DNA of 64,000 nucleotides from an uncultured Phocaeicola sp. (GTDB lineage Bacteria > Bacteroidota > Bacteroidia > Bacteroidales > Bacteroidaceae), in assembly GCA_948566455.1 (NCBI GenBank), contig CAOYQO010000008.1, positions 62,001 to 126,000 on the forward strand, written 5' to 3'. The position numbers were made by a program, and so were the translations under genes. The notes below the pieces were generated by a model. The model saw only the letters and a list, made by a program, of their open reading frames with translations, had not been told where the DNA came from and did no database searches. Positions 8,751 to 17,873 of the stretch are shown here, piece by piece. Within the stretch, counting starts at the first letter, position 1, and the number at the start of each line of letters is the position of its first letter.

Positions 8751-8927
8751 TTACCAGAACTTATTATGCTCGGCACTATATTCAAATCCGGCAGACTGCA
8801 ATTTTCCTACAATCATCTCCTTATTTACATTCATATCATCGCAAAGTTCATCCAATGAAGAATAACAGTCACGCAATTTCATATTGATGAAGCTGAAAAG
8901 CATCATCGGGTCTTTAGGTAATTCCAT
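8751..8927 (-). CDS. DUF4250 domain-containing small protein
   Basis: 58 residues. It begins MELPKDPMMLFSFINMKLRD and continues with YSSLDELCDDMNV and a C-terminal FEYSAEHNKFW. This is the compact DUF4250 pattern (LPKDP..LLSY.N.KLRD...SLDELCDDL), predicted to form a small helical, HTH-like protein. Start ATG complement of 8925-8927, stop complement of 8751-8753. It ends 12 bp from the convergent DUF4421 gene and lies upstream of the STN-protein gene's 3' end. Function unknown. Confidence 0.85.
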   Translation of the reverse strand: MELPKDPMMLFSFINMKLRDCYSSLDELCDDMNVNKEMIVGKLQSAGFEYSAEHNKFW

Positions 8928-8977
8928 CTTTAATACTTATTGATTCCGGCTGCAAAATTACAATTATCCGGCTTATT

Positions 8978-10537
8978 CTATTCCTCCTCAGCACCTGTTT
9001 TTTCTATCTTTAACGCAACCTTCTCTATAATTTTACTGAGTTCTTCTTCCAGTGGAATGATATTGAAATCTTCCCAGAAATGTTCGTCATACCTGAATTC
9101 TTCATCTGCAAGTACAGTACGTGTAGGCAGTCTCTCAGCACGAGGAAAGCGGGTCACATTCTCTTTATCCACCAGGCAAGTCACCATTTCAAACCAAGTA
9201 TGCAAAGTCGGATTACTGAAGAAAACACGTTTTCTCTTCATCTTGAAATATAAGTCACCACGAATGTGATGGATGTAGTAAGTACCATTCCACGGTTTAT
9301 ACGAAATGGTATATACCACCTTTTGTGTAGTCAGGTTCACCTTCTGCGCCTGCCGGACAACAAAAATCCGCGTAGCATCTTTGATGTACTTGGGTTGCAT
9401 CTCTATGCGAGCCTGTACCAAAGCTCCATTCTCCGAATCAATATACAATGCTCCACAATAAAGAGGTGCCTTGATTTCCCGCTTCTGCTCAAAATAAACC
9501 ACATTGACGCATCGGTCGTCAATAAATGTAATGTCACCCGAAGTATATACATATGGGTTATCTTCTGCATCCACCGACAGGAAATCCGGCAGATCCTTAA
9601 TAAAATCCAGTTGCAGGCAAGCTTGTATGCCGGCTCTAATCTTAGCTACCAGGCTATCTGTTCTCTCCCGATTATCAATCCGGCTCATCTTTAATAGTTT
9701 TACCTGATCGGATGTATTAATCTCTTGCAGAGGAGATTTATAAACTTTGAATACAGCTTCTGTCAGACTTTGGAATTTGTTCTTCAGCTGGACGCCTTCC
9801 CGATAGAAGGTAGTCAGATAAACGGGAGCTGACGAATAGTTTTCTTTGCGTCGCTCCACCATTTCCCGCAATAACTTCCTGGGTTCCACCAACCGGATCA
9901 GCACTTCTTGTAAAGGAACTATTTTGGGTTCCAGGCTCAGTACATTATCCCGTCCAATCAGCGTGGCTGCTTCAATATTTTGTGCAACATACCCTAAATG
10001 GGAAAAAGAAAGATTGCCACTTTTCAGGGAGTCAGGCAGATGTAGCCTGAACTCCCCATTCTTATTTGTAATATTACCTATTGAAGTGCCTTGAAGAATG
10101 ACCGATGCATTTACAACGGGGTCTCCCGTTTCTTTATCACGTAAAGTTCCGGTTATGGTGAAATAAGCCGGTAGTGGAAGTAGTTCTTCCGAAGCAGTTT
10201 TTTTCCCCACAATCCTCTCCACAGGAGGCAGAATTAAGATGTGATGTCCTATCACCTTAAGTTCTAATGACCTATCACCTATGATTTCATAAATAGCCTG
10301 CCGGACCGTGCAGCTTTTCCTTTTTGTCTTTACCTCAATATCATTATTCACTACCTTGCTGTCGTAAACGAAAAGGTAACCGGATTGCTCCGAAACTTTA
10401 CCTAACAAGGAGTATACGGTTCCTTTCATTCCGGGCAGTCGGATCATACGTTCCAACACATCTCCCCCATCTGCTCTCATACCACAGGTTATGAAGAGTA
10501 GCCCTAAAAGGAGAATGAAGAAACGATGAAGTTTCAT
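8978..10537 (-). CDS. STN plus carboxypeptidase-regulatory-domain protein, barrel-less TonB-receptor-like signal protein
   Basis: 519 residues with a signal peptide (~1-22). Residues ~41-104 form a secretin/TonB short N-terminal (STN) domain, the part of FecA-type receptors that touches FecR. Residues ~125-205 form a CarboxypepD_reg-like beta domain (FTITGTLRDKETGDPVVNASV). A ~300-residue C-terminal domain is shared with the product at 12012-13271: both have YY/YL-x-IR near the end and a DFW-x-x-[FY]NII motif. There is no plug or beta-barrel. It directly follows the FecR gene. It probably relays a surface or periplasmic cue to FecR (inference). Confidence 0.85.
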   Translation of the reverse strand: MKLHRFFILLLGLLFITCGMRADGGDVLERMIRLPGMKGTVYSLLGKVSEQSGYLFVYDSKVVNNDIEVKTKRKSCTVRQAIYEIIGDRSLELKVIGHHILILPPVERIVGKKTASEELLPLPAYFTITGTLRDKETGDPVVNASVILQGTSIGNITNKNGEFRLHLPDSLKSGNLSFSHLGYVAQNIEAATLIGRDNVLSLEPKIVPLQEVLIRLVEPRKLLREMVERRKENYSSAPVYLTTFYREGVQLKNKFQSLTEAVFKVYKSPLQEINTSDQVKLLKMSRIDNRERTDSLVAKIRAGIQACLQLDFIKDLPDFLSVDAEDNPYVYTSGDITFIDDRCVNVVYFEQKREIKAPLYCGALYIDSENGALVQARIEMQPKYIKDATRIFVVRQAQKVNLTTQKVVYTISYKPWNGTYYIHHIRGDLYFKMKRKRVFFSNPTLHTWFEMVTCLVDKENVTRFPRAERLPTRTVLADEEFRYDEHFWEDFNIIPLEEELSKIIEKVALKIEKTGAEEE

Positions 10538-10556
10538 GATTTATATTATTAAGTTA

Positions 10557-11414
10557 TCATTCGGATAAAATCAGTTTATCACCTTCGCGTGAATATTTCA
10601 GACTCAACGCCCAGCAAATGAGTTCTGCCACTGTTTCGGGAGAGTTGTTTTCAAATTCAATAGTCAGCTTCCGTTTATTCAAGACCGACGATGCTACCTG
10701 TATCTGCAAAGTAGGAGCTTCAGCATTCACCACCCGCAAAATATCTTCCAGACATTCATCTTTGAAGCGTATATTCTTTGTATACTGTCTGAACTCATCG
10801 GAATCTTCTGTTTCACTCAATTGCAATTGTCGAGCCTGTAAGGTTACGGTTTCTCCGGCACTTACCAGCACACTCTGTCCCCCTTGCTTCAACGAGACCT
10901 TCACCCTGCCCCGCTGCACGGATAGCCGGAAAAAATCATCCTCATGACTGCGTACATTGAAAGCCGTACCCAGCACCTCTATCCGTACCTTCCCTGTCTC
11001 AATCAGAAAGGTTTGTTCGTGATTCTTCGCTACATCAAAGAATGCTTCTCCCTGCAAATTCACTTCCCGCTTATCCGTAGCAAAATGTTCGGGATACTGC
11101 AAAGTACTCTCTTGAGCCAGATATACCACAGAGCCATCTTCGAGCGTAGTAACCAACATGGATGCTTCACGGTTTTCCTGCGTCACCAGATTAAGATTTT
11201 CCACCTCACCTCCCGGCACGAACCATAAAGCAGATGCCAGATAAACAAAACCGGCAATTACGGCAGCCGCCAGTGTCCCCCATTTCAGAAGTAGTTTGCG
11301 ACGCACCGCCCGTCCCTGCCCTGCCTCTACGAGCAGGCGGTCTTTATCCAAACGGGCATACAACCGTTCCCATGCCTCATCCGTCTTTGCCCTATTTTTA
11401 TTCACTTCAGTCAT
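10557..11414 (-). CDS. FecR-family anti-sigma factor
   Basis: 285 residues. A cytosolic N-terminal tail (~1-45) that should bind the sigma factor is followed by one membrane helix (~47-70) and a periplasmic FecR domain (~100-195) containing EVNLQGEAFFDVAKN and VLGTAFNVRS, hallmark FecR segments. A C-terminal domain of the DUF4974 type (~215-285) contains RFKDECLEDILRVV. Its start overlaps the sigma stop by 4 bp (ATGA), implying translational coupling. The STN protein gene follows 20 bp later. Confidence 0.95.
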   Translation of the reverse strand: MTEVNKNRAKTDEAWERLYARLDKDRLLVEAGQGRAVRRKLLLKWGTLAAAVIAGFVYLASALWFVPGGEVENLNLVTQENREASMLVTTLEDGSVVYLAQESTLQYPEHFATDKREVNLQGEAFFDVAKNHEQTFLIETGKVRIEVLGTAFNVRSHEDDFFRLSVQRGRVKVSLKQGGQSVLVSAGETVTLQARQLQLSETEDSDEFRQYTKNIRFKDECLEDILRVVNAEAPTLQIQVASSVLNKRKLTIEFENNSPETVAELICWALSLKYSREGDKLILSE

Positions 11415-11962
11415 TTCGTAAGAATATAATTATCTATTTCGTTTCGTAAGGTACGGAGCGCTTTCGTCATTTCGGCCTCTACTGTCTTAATGGACAGAGA
11501 TAATGAAGAAGCAATCTCCGCATATTTCTTTCCTTCCATACGATGCATTTGGAATATCTGCAGCCTGCGTACCGGCAATTTATCAAGAGTATGGCGAATC
11601 AATCCCTGCAACTCTTCATATTCCAATAGCCTGTGAGGATCAGAACTCTGTTCCAGGACATTTCCTGCCAATACATACTCGCGATACCGCTCTTTAACTT
11701 CCTTGTGCTGGCAATATTGCAGAGCTTCATTGCGAACAGCTGTATACAGATAGCTCTTTACAGACTGGAAAATTTGTAAATGCTCTCGGTCCTTCCAAAA
11801 CACGTAGAACAGTTCCTCCACTATTTCCTCGGCAGCTTCCATCTCCCCCGTAATGCCTGCGGCATACCAGCAAAGAGAGGAATAGTAACGGCGGAAGACC
11901 TCCTCGAACGCCTTTATATCGCCCTCTTTTATTTTTGTCAGTATGAAGAGTTCATTCAGCAT
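11411..11962 (-). CDS. ECF sigma factor, Bacteroides expansion family type
   Basis: 183 residues. Region 2 has FRRYYSSLCWYAAGITG and AEEIVEELFYVFWKD. Region 4 has LPVRRLQIFQMHRMEGKKYAEIAS with a C-terminal HTH. It sits between a carboxypeptidase-regulatory-domain gene (49 bp upstream) and fecR (overlapping). This is the usual cell-surface-signalling sigma, but the operon has no SusC/SusD pair or TonB receptor. It is likely released when the STN protein signals through FecR. Confidence 0.93.
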   Translation of the reverse strand: MLNELFILTKIKEGDIKAFEEVFRRYYSSLCWYAAGITGEMEAAEEIVEELFYVFWKDREHLQIFQSVKSYLYTAVRNEALQYCQHKEVKERYREYVLAGNVLEQSSDPHRLLEYEELQGLIRHTLDKLPVRRLQIFQMHRMEGKKYAEIASSLSLSIKTVEAEMTKALRTLRNEIDNYILTK

Positions 11963-12011
11963 ATCCGGGAATTATTATTGATCTCCAAATATAAGAAAAA
12001 CTATCTGAAAT

Positions 12012-13271
12012 CTAACGGGATTGTTTTTTCAATTTGCTCACTGCATGTTCCAGAGACTCTGTGGGTTCAATAATATTGTATGCCTTCCAGAAGTCCTCGT
12101 TCCAATATACGTCTACCATATCATAGAACACCTGTTTTTCTTTAAAAGCCTTCTTGTTGGGAATAGTTGCGAAATCATTCTTTCTATCTGTCACCACCAT
12201 TTCAGAGAATACTGTATAGCCGGAAGAGAATAAACGCTTTTTCCAGTCGCACTTAAAGCGGATTTCATTCCGTATATAATTCAGATAAGTTTTTCCATTC
12301 TGCTCTTTATATGTCACCAGATAGGAGACTTCCTGTGGTCTGAATCGTAACCCAAGGGGTTTCTTATGGAGAATAGCTTCTACCGCCTTCACTCTGTTCT
12401 GCATATCCAAAGAGAACTCTGCACGGGTGAATGCCAGCTTCTCAAAATCGATATAGAGCTTCCCATAGAACAAGGCATACATTAAACTGACTCTGGGACG
12501 GAAACTAACTACATATTGCATACGGTTATCCAGATTCACAGGTTCCTCAATATGGAAATCATAGTAATTTAGATTCTCCTGACTCAGCAGTGCATCTCCA
12601 TTCTTCACAACATCCAGATATACGGAGAGAGTAGGTCCGCCCACAACTTTGACAGCCAGCGTATCACTTGTTTTTTGACTTAGCAAACGACGTCCCTTCT
12701 GTATCTGTACTTTGTCATTGGAGGGTTCACGGTCACTATATGCTGTTTTAGCAACATCTATCACAGCTTCCGATACACTAATGTAACGGCGTCTTTTCTG
12801 CACTGTCTCCCGATAAAATGCGGTCAGTAAACTCTTATCGGGCGAATAGTTCACCGGAATCTTCTTTATGGCTTCTTCCACAAGTGCACGGGCATTATTA
12901 CCAAAGATTACAATCTCACTCAGCAGATTAGGAGCCGGTAGCATCCAAATGGTAAGCTCAGATATATCTTTGTTATCTTTCAGGGAAACCTGGGAATTCA
13001 AGTATCCGATATGTGAAACTTCCAATCCCTGAATAGTCTCCGTATCCTTTATCTTCAAAGAGAACACCCCATCTGCATTCGTAACGGTTCCGATGTTCGT
13101 ACCGGGAACAGATACATTCACATTTTCCAGTTTTCTCTTATTATCCTTATTTTTCACCACTCCCGTGATAGTGAAATAGTTCCCGGCCTCTTCCTGTGCC
13201 CACAAAGGTGAAATACCCAATAGCAAAAATGCCATCAACCACCCAACTGTAATTCCAACTAACTTTTTCAT
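12012..13271 (-). CDS. Secreted carboxypeptidase-regulatory-domain protein, paralogue of the STN protein
   Basis: 419 residues with a signal peptide (~1-25, ending LWAQ). A CarboxypepD_reg-like domain spans ~32-110 (FTITGVVKNKDNKRKLENVNV). The ~300-residue C-terminal domain matches the STN protein downstream, but the STN domain is missing. It is the first gene of the operon leading into sigma, fecR and the STN protein. It may be the exported partner or target of the signalling pathway (inference). The conserved C-terminal domain could represent an unnamed beta-rich family. Confidence 0.8.
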   Translation of the reverse strand: MKKLVGITVGWLMAFLLLGISPLWAQEEAGNYFTITGVVKNKDNKRKLENVNVSVPGTNIGTVTNADGVFSLKIKDTETIQGLEVSHIGYLNSQVSLKDNKDISELTIWMLPAPNLLSEIVIFGNNARALVEEAIKKIPVNYSPDKSLLTAFYRETVQKRRRYISVSEAVIDVAKTAYSDREPSNDKVQIQKGRRLLSQKTSDTLAVKVVGGPTLSVYLDVVKNGDALLSQENLNYYDFHIEEPVNLDNRMQYVVSFRPRVSLMYALFYGKLYIDFEKLAFTRAEFSLDMQNRVKAVEAILHKKPLGLRFRPQEVSYLVTYKEQNGKTYLNYIRNEIRFKCDWKKRLFSSGYTVFSEMVVTDRKNDFATIPNKKAFKEKQVFYDMVDVYWNEDFWKAYNIIEPTESLEHAVSKLKKQSR

Positions 13272-13536
13272 CTTCGTATGATTTTAAAGGTGAACAATTC
13301 TTGTTTTCTACTTATAAGATCGTCCAGCAAAGAAAAACCCTACAGTTTTTGAAAGAAAAAAGTAAGTAAAATATTTCCAGTACAAAATATTTCTGACAGT
13401 ATCACACGAGTCCGTTTTATTATAAAAGAATACAAAAAGAAGAAATAAGTAACTGCTAATATGAACTTTGATCCTCTACTATTGTTCATATGCGATCAAT
13501 AAGTAAATTATTCACCTTACAAAACATTTAACAGCT

Positions 13537-14007
13537 ATGAGAACAGTTCATCTGATAGTTATTCATTGTTCCGCAACAAAGGAGAATGAAACTTTTACGG
13601 AAATAGAGTTAGAGAAATCACATCGGCAACGTGGACTTAATGGTATTGGTTATCATTATTACATCCGAAGGGATGGAAATATTAAAAGCACACGTCCAGT
13701 CCGAAAACCCGGTGCTCACGCCCGAGGACACAATCTTGACAGCATTGCTATATGTTACGAAGGTGGACTTAATCAACGTGGAGTTCCCAAAGATACACGC
13801 ACGGAATGGCAAAAACACTCCATGATCGTTCTGATAAGGGCGCTGCTCACCGACTTTCCCATGTGCCATATTTGTGGGCATCGTGACTTACCTCAGATTC
13901 CGGATGATAATTCACTGATAGAACCGGAATCGTGGTTGAGAGAATGTCCCTGTTTTGATGCAGCAAGAGAATATGGTTATTTGAAAAAAGAGGTTGTGTC
14001 ATATTGA
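13537..14007 (+). CDS. N-acetylmuramoyl-L-alanine amidase (T7-lysozyme/PGRP-like)
   Basis: Cleaves the lactyl-peptide bond of peptidoglycan. 156 residues with no signal peptide, like the many phage-type Bacteroides amidases. Expected zinc ligands are H10 (IVIHCSAT), H115 (CGHRDL) and a cysteine in ECPCF (C137 or C139). GYHYYI supplies the conserved tyrosine. The usual neighbours of such genes (HU-like protein, smalltalk peptide) are absent. The stop codon lies inside the terminator hairpin. Confidence 0.92.
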   Translation: MRTVHLIVIHCSATKENETFTEIELEKSHRQRGLNGIGYHYYIRRDGNIKSTRPVRKPGAHARGHNLDSIAICYEGGLNQRGVPKDTRTEWQKHSMIVLIRALLTDFPMCHICGHRDLPQIPDDNSLIEPESWLRECPCFDAAREYGYLKKEVVSY

Positions 14008-14020
14008 CACAACCTCTTTT
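13986..14020. terminator. Strong terminator at the amidase 3' end
   Basis: A perfect 16-bp stem (13986-14001 with 14005-14020) and a 3-nt loop. A-rich and T-rich flanks on both sides make it usable from either strand. It includes the amidase stop codon. Confidence 0.9.
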
Positions 14021-14050
14021 CTTATAATATATTATTCGTTTATCTACAAC

Positions 14051-14140
14051 TTACTTGACCTCCTCGAAATCAACAGTATCTCTGTATGAGCAACTTGCGT
14101 ACACGTGTTGCAAATATAGTGCAAACCCTAAAATAAGCAT
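14051..14140 (-). CDS. Candidate 29-residue small protein ending FEEVK
   Basis: ATG at 14138-14140 (complement) and TAA at 14051-14053. A hydrophobic start (MLILGFALYL) is followed by a polar tail ending DTVDFEEVK. The last seven residues nearly repeat the DnaK C terminus encoded 1.8 kb away (ADFEEVK). An exact TAnnTTTGC element (TACTTTTGC) lies on the same strand ~20 bp before the ATG, at about 14166-14174. It could be a real small gene or chance. It lies in the ~300-bp gap between the amidase and the AlbA-domain gene, which holds nothing else except the latter's promoter. Confidence 0.35.
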   Translation of the reverse strand: MLILGFALYLQHVYASCSYRDTVDFEEVK

Positions 14141-14259
14141 CCATAAGCAACCACAGCTCTTGACTGCAAAAGTATAAAATTTTCCAATAAATATCGTGAT
14201 ATAAACGCATAATAATCAAAAGTATAACACGAATTTAACAGAATCTCCACTTTTATCCT

Positions 14260-14267
14260 TACCTTTG
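14260..14267 (+). promoter_or_regulatory. Promoter -7 element for the AlbA-domain gene
   Basis: TACCTTTG matches TAnnTTTG exactly, 43 bp before the start codon. No clear TTTG is visible at -33. Confidence 0.6.
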
Positions 14268-14310
14268 TACATGATATTGGGGAATTGTACCCTACAATTA
14301 TAAGGAAACG

Positions 14311-15591
14311 ATGCAAATTCAAAACAATACATTGATAGCGGAATGCTCGGTTTACGATTTCAAAGAAATGTTGGAACGTAAGAAAGTGAAGTCATGGCTT
14401 AAATCGGTATCGGCATTTGCCAATACGGATGGCGGCAGCTTGTTCTATGGAGTGAACGATGACGGAATAATTGTTGGTTTGGAGAATCCGCAAGCCGATG
14501 CCGACTTTATCAGCGAAACCATCAAAGCAAGACTTGACCCTGTGCCGGAAATTCAACTGATCCCGATAGAACACGAAGGACACTCCTTGCTTGAAGTGAA
14601 AGTAAAAGCCGGAACACTTACACCTTATTATTACTATCAGGATGGAACACGTACCGCGTATGTACGAGTTGGCAATGAAAGCGTAGAGTGTAATTCACAG
14701 CAACTTCTTTCATTGGTATTGAAAGGCACGCACATGACCTGGGATTCGCTGCCTACCCAAGTGGATGCCAGCAAGCACTCTTTCATCATCCTGGCCAATA
14801 CATTCCGTGAGCAAACCCATCAGGAATGGAACGAGAAGTATTTGGAATCATTCGGACTAGTCACACCAGATGGTAAACTGACCAATGCCGGATTGCTGTT
14901 TGTGGATAACTGCACCGTATTCCAATCACGTATCTTTTGTACCCGCTGGACAGGACTCTATAAAGATAATGCCATCAGTTCCGTAGAGCATAGGGAGAAC
15001 CTTGTATTGCTATTGAAATATGGCATGGACTTCATCAAGAACTACACCATGAACGGATGGGTGAAGATGCCGAACTATCGTCTAAATCTGCCCGACTATT
15101 CCGACCGTGCCATCTTTGAAGGACTGGTAAACCACCTTATCCATAGAGATTATACCGTGATGGGTGGTGAAGTACATATCGACATTTATGATGACCGTGT
15201 AGAACTGGTATCACCCGGTGCCATGCTTGACGGTACACAGATTCAAGACCGTGACATATTCAAAGTGCCTTCCATGCGCCGCAATCCCGTCATTGCGGAC
15301 GTGTTCACACAGTTGGACTATATGGAGAAACGTGGCTCAGGCTTACGGAAAATGCGGGAACTTACGGAAAAGCTGCCTAATTTCCTGCAAGGCAAAGAAC
15401 CACAATATCAAACGGAAGCGATCTCTTTCTACACCACCTTCTATAATCTAAATTGGGGCGAAAACGGAAGAATACCTGTTGAAGAAGTAGCCAACAGGGT
15501 AAATAGTACCCTCGAAAAGTACCCTGTAAACAAAGAAAGTTCGGTGGAAAGGTTCGGAGAAAAAGTTCGGAGATTCGAAAAACAAATCTAA
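14311..15591 (+). CDS. AlbA_2 (Schlafen-like)/ATP-binding regulator, frameshifted before its winged helix
   Basis: 426 residues. The N-terminal AlbA_2 domain (~10-125) contains VSAFANTDGGSLFYGVNDDG. The middle domain (~180-390) resembles the HATPase_c_4 type, with FEGLVNHLIHRDY and MEKRGSGLRKMRELT. Family members end in a winged helix. Here the frame shifts at an A5 run (15560-15564) and stops at 15589-15591 after an out-of-frame tail (VRRFEKQI). The missing helix continues in the next frame. The truncated product may still bind nucleotide and nucleic acid, but probably not its normal operator. Confidence 0.85.
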   Translation: MQIQNNTLIAECSVYDFKEMLERKKVKSWLKSVSAFANTDGGSLFYGVNDDGIIVGLENPQADADFISETIKARLDPVPEIQLIPIEHEGHSLLEVKVKAGTLTPYYYYQDGTRTAYVRVGNESVECNSQQLLSLVLKGTHMTWDSLPTQVDASKHSFIILANTFREQTHQEWNEKYLESFGLVTPDGKLTNAGLLFVDNCTVFQSRIFCTRWTGLYKDNAISSVEHRENLVLLLKYGMDFIKNYTMNGWVKMPNYRLNLPDYSDRAIFEGLVNHLIHRDYTVMGGEVHIDIYDDRVELVSPGAMLDGTQIQDRDIFKVPSMRRNPVIADVFTQLDYMEKRGSGLRKMRELTEKLPNFLQGKEPQYQTEAISFYTTFYNLNWGENGRIPVEEVANRVNSTLEKYPVNKESSVERFGEKVRRFEKQI

Positions 15592-15802
15592 AAGCATTGG
15601 GAAAACCGCACAAAAGATTATTGATTTCGTCATTTCCGACCCATCAATGTCTGCAGAAGCAATGGCCTATAAAATAGGAATAAGCTCCCGAGCCGTAGAA
15701 AAACATATTTCAAAGCTTCGGTCTATGGGAATCTTGTCTCGTGAAGGAGCAGACCATGGTGGCTATTGACGCATTGTAATTAATCCTCAAACCGAGCAAT
15801 GA
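15566..15802 (+). pseudogene. Detached winged-helix C terminus of the AlbA-domain regulator
   Basis: In the frame one base off from the preceding gene, codons from 15566 read GKTAQKIIDFVISD, then SSRAVEKHISKLRSMGILSREG, a typical winged-helix. The frame meets TGA at 15767-15769, where homologues usually have a tryptophan (GGY-W). It then continues RIVINPQTEQ to TGA at 15800-15802. Removing one A from the A5 run at 15560-15564 joins both parts. Two independent lesions suggest decay rather than programmed frameshifting. Confidence 0.75.
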
Positions 15803-15814
15803 ACCCCATAAACG

Positions 15815-15845
15815 CAAAAAGCGTGCAACTCATTGAGCTGCACGC
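15815..15845 (-). terminator. dnaK terminator
   Basis: A 12-bp stem with one mismatch (15821-15832 with 15834-15845; GCGTGCA arms) is followed on the minus strand by TTTTT. It lies ~40 bp after the dnaK stop. Confidence 0.85.
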
Positions 15846-15882
15846 CTTTCCTTATTGTTTATTGTCTGTTTCCTTATCAGAA

Positions 15883-17802
15883 TCATTTGACTTCCTCAAA
15901 GTCAGCATCCTGCACATTATCACCATGCTTGCTGTTATCTTGAGCACCACCAGCTTGTCCGGCATTCATATCAGGACCAGCCTGAGCACCACCTTGAGCA
16001 CCGCTCTGTGCATACATTTCAGCACTTGCAGCCTGGAATGCAGTATTCAGTTCTGCCATAGCAGTATCAACAGCAGCTAGATCCTGTGCCTTATGAGCAT
16101 CTTTCAGTTTCTGTAAAGCAGCTTCAATCGGAGCTTTCTTGTCAGCCGGCAACTTGTCACCTAATTCCTTCAACTGATTTTCAGTAGTGAAGATCATTGA
16201 GTCAGCCTGATTCAGCTTATCAATCTTTTCACGTTCTTTCTTATCAGCTTCTGCATTAGCTTCAGCTTCAGCCTTCATCTTTTCAATTTCTTCTTTGCTC
16301 AAACCGCTGGAAGCTTCGATACGAATAGCTTGCTCCTTACCTGTAGCCTTATCCTTAGCAGATACCTTCAAGATACCGTTAGCATCAATATCGAACGTTA
16401 CCTCAATCTGAGGAACACCACGACGAGCCGGAGCAATACCTGACAGGTTAAACTGACCGATTGACTTATTTTGAGCAGCCATCGGACGCTCTCCTTGCAA
16501 TACATGGATCGTTACTTCGCTCTGGTTATCAGCAGCAGTAGAGAACGTTTCGCTCTTCTTGCACGGAATAGTAGTGTTAGCATCAATCAGCTTAGTCATT
16601 ACACCACCCAGGGTCTCGATACCCATAGACAGCGGAGTAACATCCAGCAATACCACACCCTTGATTTCGTCCGTCAACACAGCACCCTGTACAGCAGCAC
16701 CTACGGCTACTACTTCATCCGGATTTACACCTTTAGAAGGAGCTTTACCGAAGAAATCTTCAACCAACTTCTGTACAGCCGGTATACGTGAAGAACCACC
16801 TACAAGGATTACTTCGTCAATATCAGAGTTGCTCAAACCAGCATCAGACATAGCCTTCTTACACGGTTCCAGACAAGCTTGAATCAAAGTGTGAGCCAAA
16901 GCTTCGAACTTAGCACGAGTTAAAGTCTTAACCAAATGCTTAGGTACACCACCTACCGGCATAATGTACGGTAAGTTAATTTCAGTGCTTGTAGAAGAAG
17001 ACAATTCAATCTTAGCTTTTTCTGCAGCTTCTTTCAGACGTTGCATAGCCATCGGATCTTGAGTCAGATCGGCACCTTCGTCATTCTTGAATTCATCTAC
17101 CAACCAAGTGATAATTACCTGGTCAAAGTCGTCACCACCCAAGTGAGTATCACCGTTTGTTGACAAAACTTCGAATACACCGCCACCGAATTCAAGAATA
17201 GAGATATCAAATGTACCACCACCAAGGTCGAATACGGCAACCTTCATATCTTTGTTCGCTTTATCGATACCGTAAGCCAAAGCAGCAGCTGTCGGTTCGT
17301 TCACGATACGTTTCACTTCCAGACCGGCAATCTGACCGGCTTCTTTTGTTGCCTGACGCTGAGAATCGGAGAAGTAAGCCGGAACTGTAATTACAGCTTC
17401 CGTAACTTCTTGTCCCAAATAATCCTCAGCAGTTTTCTTCATTTTCTGAAGAATCATAGCTGAAATTTCCTGCGGAGTATAAAGACGCCCGTCAATATCT
17501 ACACGCGGCATATTGTTATCACCCTTAACAACCTTATAGGGCATACGGGCAATTTCTTTCTGAACCTGATCCCAAGTCTCACCCATGAAACGTTTGATTG
17601 AGGATACGGTTCTTGTCGGATTCGTGATAGCCTGACGTTTTGCAGGGTCACCCACTTTGCGCTCACCACCGTCAACGAATGCTACGATAGACGGAGTAGT
17701 ACGCTTTCCTTCACTATTTGCAATTACTACAGGTTCGTTTCCTTCGAATACAGAAACGCAAGAGTTTGTAGTTCCTAAGTCAATACCAATAATTTTTCCC
17801 AT
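15883..17802 (-). CDS. dnaK: Hsp70 chaperone DnaK
   Basis: 639 residues, the normal length. ATPase domain 1-380: GIDLGTTNSCV at the N terminus, FDLGGGTFD in the phosphate-2 loop and LVGGSSRIPAVQ in the adenosine motif. The substrate-binding domain (~385-510) and helical lid follow. A G/A/Q-rich tail ends ADFEEVK. No dnaJ or grpE is adjacent. The promoter is unusual: no TAnnTTTG box, but a sigma-54-like -24/-12 element at 17874-17889. No CIRCE element is visible. Confidence 0.99.
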   Translation of the reverse strand: MGKIIGIDLGTTNSCVSVFEGNEPVVIANSEGKRTTPSIVAFVDGGERKVGDPAKRQAITNPTRTVSSIKRFMGETWDQVQKEIARMPYKVVKGDNNMPRVDIDGRLYTPQEISAMILQKMKKTAEDYLGQEVTEAVITVPAYFSDSQRQATKEAGQIAGLEVKRIVNEPTAAALAYGIDKANKDMKVAVFDLGGGTFDISILEFGGGVFEVLSTNGDTHLGGDDFDQVIITWLVDEFKNDEGADLTQDPMAMQRLKEAAEKAKIELSSSTSTEINLPYIMPVGGVPKHLVKTLTRAKFEALAHTLIQACLEPCKKAMSDAGLSNSDIDEVILVGGSSRIPAVQKLVEDFFGKAPSKGVNPDEVVAVGAAVQGAVLTDEIKGVVLLDVTPLSMGIETLGGVMTKLIDANTTIPCKKSETFSTAADNQSEVTIHVLQGERPMAAQNKSIGQFNLSGIAPARRGVPQIEVTFDIDANGILKVSAKDKATGKEQAIRIEASSGLSKEEIEKMKAEAEANAEADKKEREKIDKLNQADSMIFTTENQLKELGDKLPADKKAPIEAALQKLKDAHKAQDLAAVDTAMAELNTAFQAASAEMYAQSGAQGGAQAGPDMNAGQAGGAQDNSKHGDNVQDADFEEVK

Positions 17803-17873
17803 GATCTTTAATATTTTATTTGTTATTATTCAAGTTTCAGTCGCCTGCCTCAGCAGCAGACGCCAATAAAAAG

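Noticed and set aside
13272..13536. Smalltalk peptide or HU-like gene upstream of the amidase
   Set aside because: No such ORF is seen in the 265-bp gap; only a weak 8-bp inverted repeat (ATATGAAC/GTTCATAT) near 13460-13491.
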